6,456 nt of DNA, from assembly GCA_025965635.1 (NCBI GenBank), contig JAOPWO010000034.1:1-6456 (forward strand), given 5' to 3'. How positions within the stretch are numbered: position 1 is the stretch's first letter; each line of letters starts with the position of its first letter. The translations under genes were made by a program, and so were the position numbers. The notes below the pieces were generated by a model. It was given only the letters and a program-made list of their open reading frames with translations, did no database searches and was not told the origin of the DNA. Shown here piece by piece: positions 4,678 to 6,456 of this stretch. This DNA comes from Modestobacter sp. (GTDB lineage: Bacteria; Actinomycetota; Actinomycetes; Mycobacteriales; Geodermatophilaceae).

Positions 4678-6456
4678 TCAGGGCTTCACGTGGCGGAGGG
4701 CGAAGCTGAGGGCGACCTCGACCTGGCGGATGGTCTCCTCGATGACCAGCGACCCGTGGCCGGCGTCGAAGCGGTAGATCTCGTGCGGCTTGGCCCGCTC
4801 GTCGAGGGCGGCCAGGTAGTTGTCGATCTGCCGGATCGGGCAGCGCGGGTCGTTGGCGCCGGCGACGACGAGCACCGGCGCGACGACGGCGTCGACGTAG
4901 GTCAACGGCGAGGACCGCACGTACACGTCGTGCACCTCGTCCGGTGAGCCGCCGAACAGCGCCCGGTCGTAGGCCCGCAGGCCCTCCATCTCGTCCTCGT
5001 AGGCGGCCAGGTAGTCCGCGACCGGCACCTCGGCGATGCCCGCGGCCCAGCGCTCCGGCTGGGTGCCCAGCGCGAGCAGGGTGAGGAACCCGCCCCACGA
5101 GCCCCCCGAGATCAGCGCCCGCTGCGGGTCGACCACGCCCTCGTCGACCAGCGCGTCGAAGACGGCGCCGATGTCCTCCAGCTCGGTCAGCCCCGGCCGG
5201 CCGGTGAGCGCGTCGCGCCACTCGCTGCCGTAGCCGCTGGACCCCCGGTAGTTGACGTGCACGACGGCGTACCCGGCGTCGACGTAGGCCGCCCGCCGCG
5301 CGCGGTAGGAATCGTCGTCCTGCGCCTCCGGGCCGCCGTGCACGAGGAACGCGGTCGCGTAGGGGCCCTCGCCGGCCGGACGGACCAGCAGCGCGTGCAC
5401 ATCGCCCCCGGGCCCGGGCACCCAGCGGTCCTCGACCGGGTACGCGGCCGGCGGCTGCTCACCCGGGGCGGCGAGCACCACCGGCCCGTCGGCCCGCCGG
5501 ATCACCGGCGGGCGCTCACTGGAGGACCAGGCCAGCTCCACGCTGCCGTCGGGCCGGGCCGTCGCCCCGCGGACGACGCCGGGCGGGGTGTCCAGCGCCT
5601 CCAGCGTCCCGGTGACCAGGTCGTAGCGGTACAGCTCGCTGCGGGCGGCGGTGTCGTGGCCGACCAGCAGCGCCGTGCCGTCGGGGTACCAGCCGGCGGT
5701 GACGTCGCCAGGCAGGTCGAGCACGAGCTCGGTCTCGGTGCCCCGCGCGACGTCCCAGATCAGCAGCTCCTCGCGGCCGCGGCGCTCGTGCCCGACCAGC
5801 AGCCGGGTGTCGCCGTTCCGGGGTGCGAAGGCGAGGGCGTGCAGCCCGCGGCCCTCGCCGTCCCACCTGTCCGCGACCACCCCGAGCCCGTCGGTGCGCA
5901 GCACCCGCAGCGCCGGGTACCGGGGGTCGCCGTGCTCGGAGTGGGAGTACACCAGCAGCGTGTCGTCGTGCGAGAGGGCGTCGACCGACGCGGTGTCGGG
6001 GGTCGAGTAGAACGCCCTCGGAGTGCCGCCGGCCGGCACGATCCACAGTTCGCTGCCGTCGTCGGTGGACCGGCCGGCCAGCACCACCCGCCGGCCGATC
6101 TCCAGCCCGGCCGGGTAGGCCGGGCCGACCTCAGGCAGCGCCACCTCGTCGGGGCCGCCGGTGAAGGGCTGGCGCTGCCAGATCCCGAACTCGTCGCCGT
6201 CGGTGTCGGCGAACCACCAGATCTGCTCGCCGTCCGGGCTGAGCGTGGCGATCGACGTGCCGTTCGGCCGGTCGGTGACCTGCCGGTGGGTGTCGGTGTC
6301 GCGGTCCCAGGCGTACTGCTCGACGACGACGCTGACGTCGGAGGCGTACAGGCAGCGGTGCGGGGCATCCTCCGCCCACTCCGGCAGGCTCACCCGCGGC
6401 GCCCGGAAGCGGGCCTGCCAGCGGGCGGTGACCTCCGGCGGGAGGGCAGTGGGCGT
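4678..6456 (-). CDS. S9-family serine peptidase, prolyl-oligopeptidase type (N-terminus beyond right edge)
   Basis: The 592 visible codons encode a likely cytoplasmic serine peptidase with an N-terminal beta-propeller and a C-terminal alpha/beta-hydrolase domain. Such enzymes (prolyl oligopeptidase / acylaminoacyl-peptidase group) cleave short peptides that pass the propeller. Counting from the first visible codon, propeller-like repeats occupy about residues 40-345, with SPDG, YPDG and RPDG turns. The hydrolase follows, with HGGP (373-376, oxyanion region), NYRGSSGYG (402-410), nucleophile Ser453 in GGSWGG, Asp536 in GANDPRCP and His567 in AGHGS: a complete triad. The frame stays open to base 6456, reading TPTALPPEVTARWQARFRAP before the GTG at 6393. 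These residues look like genuine family sequence, so the true start lies outside the window and the GTG is internal. It converges on asd and has no evident functional link to it. Exact substrate preference cannot be told. Confidence 0.93.
   Translation of the reverse strand, partial: TPTALPPEVTARWQARFRAPRVSLPEWAEDAPHRCLYASDVSVVVEQYAWDRDTDTHRQVTDRPNGTSIATLSPDGEQIWWFADTDGDEFGIWQRQPFTGGPDEVALPEVGPAYPAGLEIGRRVVLAGRSTDDGSELWIVPAGGTPRAFYSTPDTASVDALSHDDTLLVYSHSEHGDPRYPALRVLRTDGLGVVADRWDGEGRGLHALAFAPRNGDTRLLVGHERRGREELLIWDVARGTETELVLDLPGDVTAGWYPDGTALLVGHDTAARSELYRYDLVTGTLEALDTPPGVVRGATARPDGSVELAWSSSERPPVIRRADGPVVLAAPGEQPPAAYPVEDRWVPGPGGDVHALLVRPAGEGPYATAFLVHGGPEAQDDDSYRARRAAYVDAGYAVVHVNYRGSSGYGSEWRDALTGRPGLTELEDIGAVFDALVDEGVVDPQRALISGGSWGGFLTLLALGTQPERWAAGIAEVPVADYLAAYEDEMEGLRAYDRALFGGSPDEVHDVYVRSSPLTYVDAVVAPVLVVAGANDPRCPIRQIDNYLAALDERAKPHEIYRFDAGHGSLVIEETIRQVEVALSFALRHVKP

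Noticed and set aside
6393..6456. GTG at 6393 as the start of the S9 peptidase
   Set aside because: The frame remains open to the window edge and the upstream residues (ARWQARFRAP) look like family sequence. No SD stands in front of the GTG.

Overview
The window is chromosomal DNA from a very GC-rich actinobacterium. The third codon position is almost always G or C, GTG starts occur, several starts lack a Shine-Dalgarno (SD) sequence, and the leuA, lysC and asd proteins are of the actinobacterial type. A member of the Geodermatophilaceae or a related lineage is plausible, but that is a guess from general character only. The window is mostly amino-acid biosynthesis genes plus two accessory enzymes. 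I see no mobile element, CRISPR array, tRNA or rRNA.

Layout from left to right. The 5' part of leuA (2-isopropylmalate synthase) lies on the minus strand and runs off the left edge. Upstream of it, at about 299-460, is a compact leucine attenuator. It has a -10 box, a 15-codon leader peptide with three consecutive Leu codons whose GTG sits where transcription should begin, and two mutually exclusive RNA helices, one of which buries the leuA SD. A short intergenic stretch (461-684) contains a 22-bp imperfect dyad. Next, on the minus strand, is a 530-residue phospholipase D-superfamily protein with two HKD motifs (685-2277). A 73-bp divergent promoter region (2278-2350) separates it from lysC (aspartokinase, 2351-3616) on the plus strand. 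lysC overlaps asd (aspartate-semialdehyde dehydrogenase, 3613-4668) by four bases. Nine bases past asd, a convergent S9-family peptidase (prolyl-oligopeptidase type) fills the rest of the window and runs off the right edge.

How the genes work together. LysC and Asd catalyse the first two steps of the aspartate pathway leading to lysine/diaminopimelate, threonine and methionine, and they form a translationally coupled operon. lysC also has a well-placed internal GTG start with an SD that would give a separate 172-residue regulatory subunit, as in other actinobacterial aspartokinases. LeuA commits 2-oxoisovalerate to leucine and appears to be controlled by translation of the leader peptide. Divergent leuA / lysC-asd is a familiar arrangement in mycobacteria and corynebacteria; here the phospholipase D-like gene lies between the two halves. 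The peptidase has no evident link to the biosynthetic genes.

The most interesting content is regulatory: the leucine attenuator, the run of apparently leaderless starts, and the internal lysC start. I did not find a novel defence or mobile system here.
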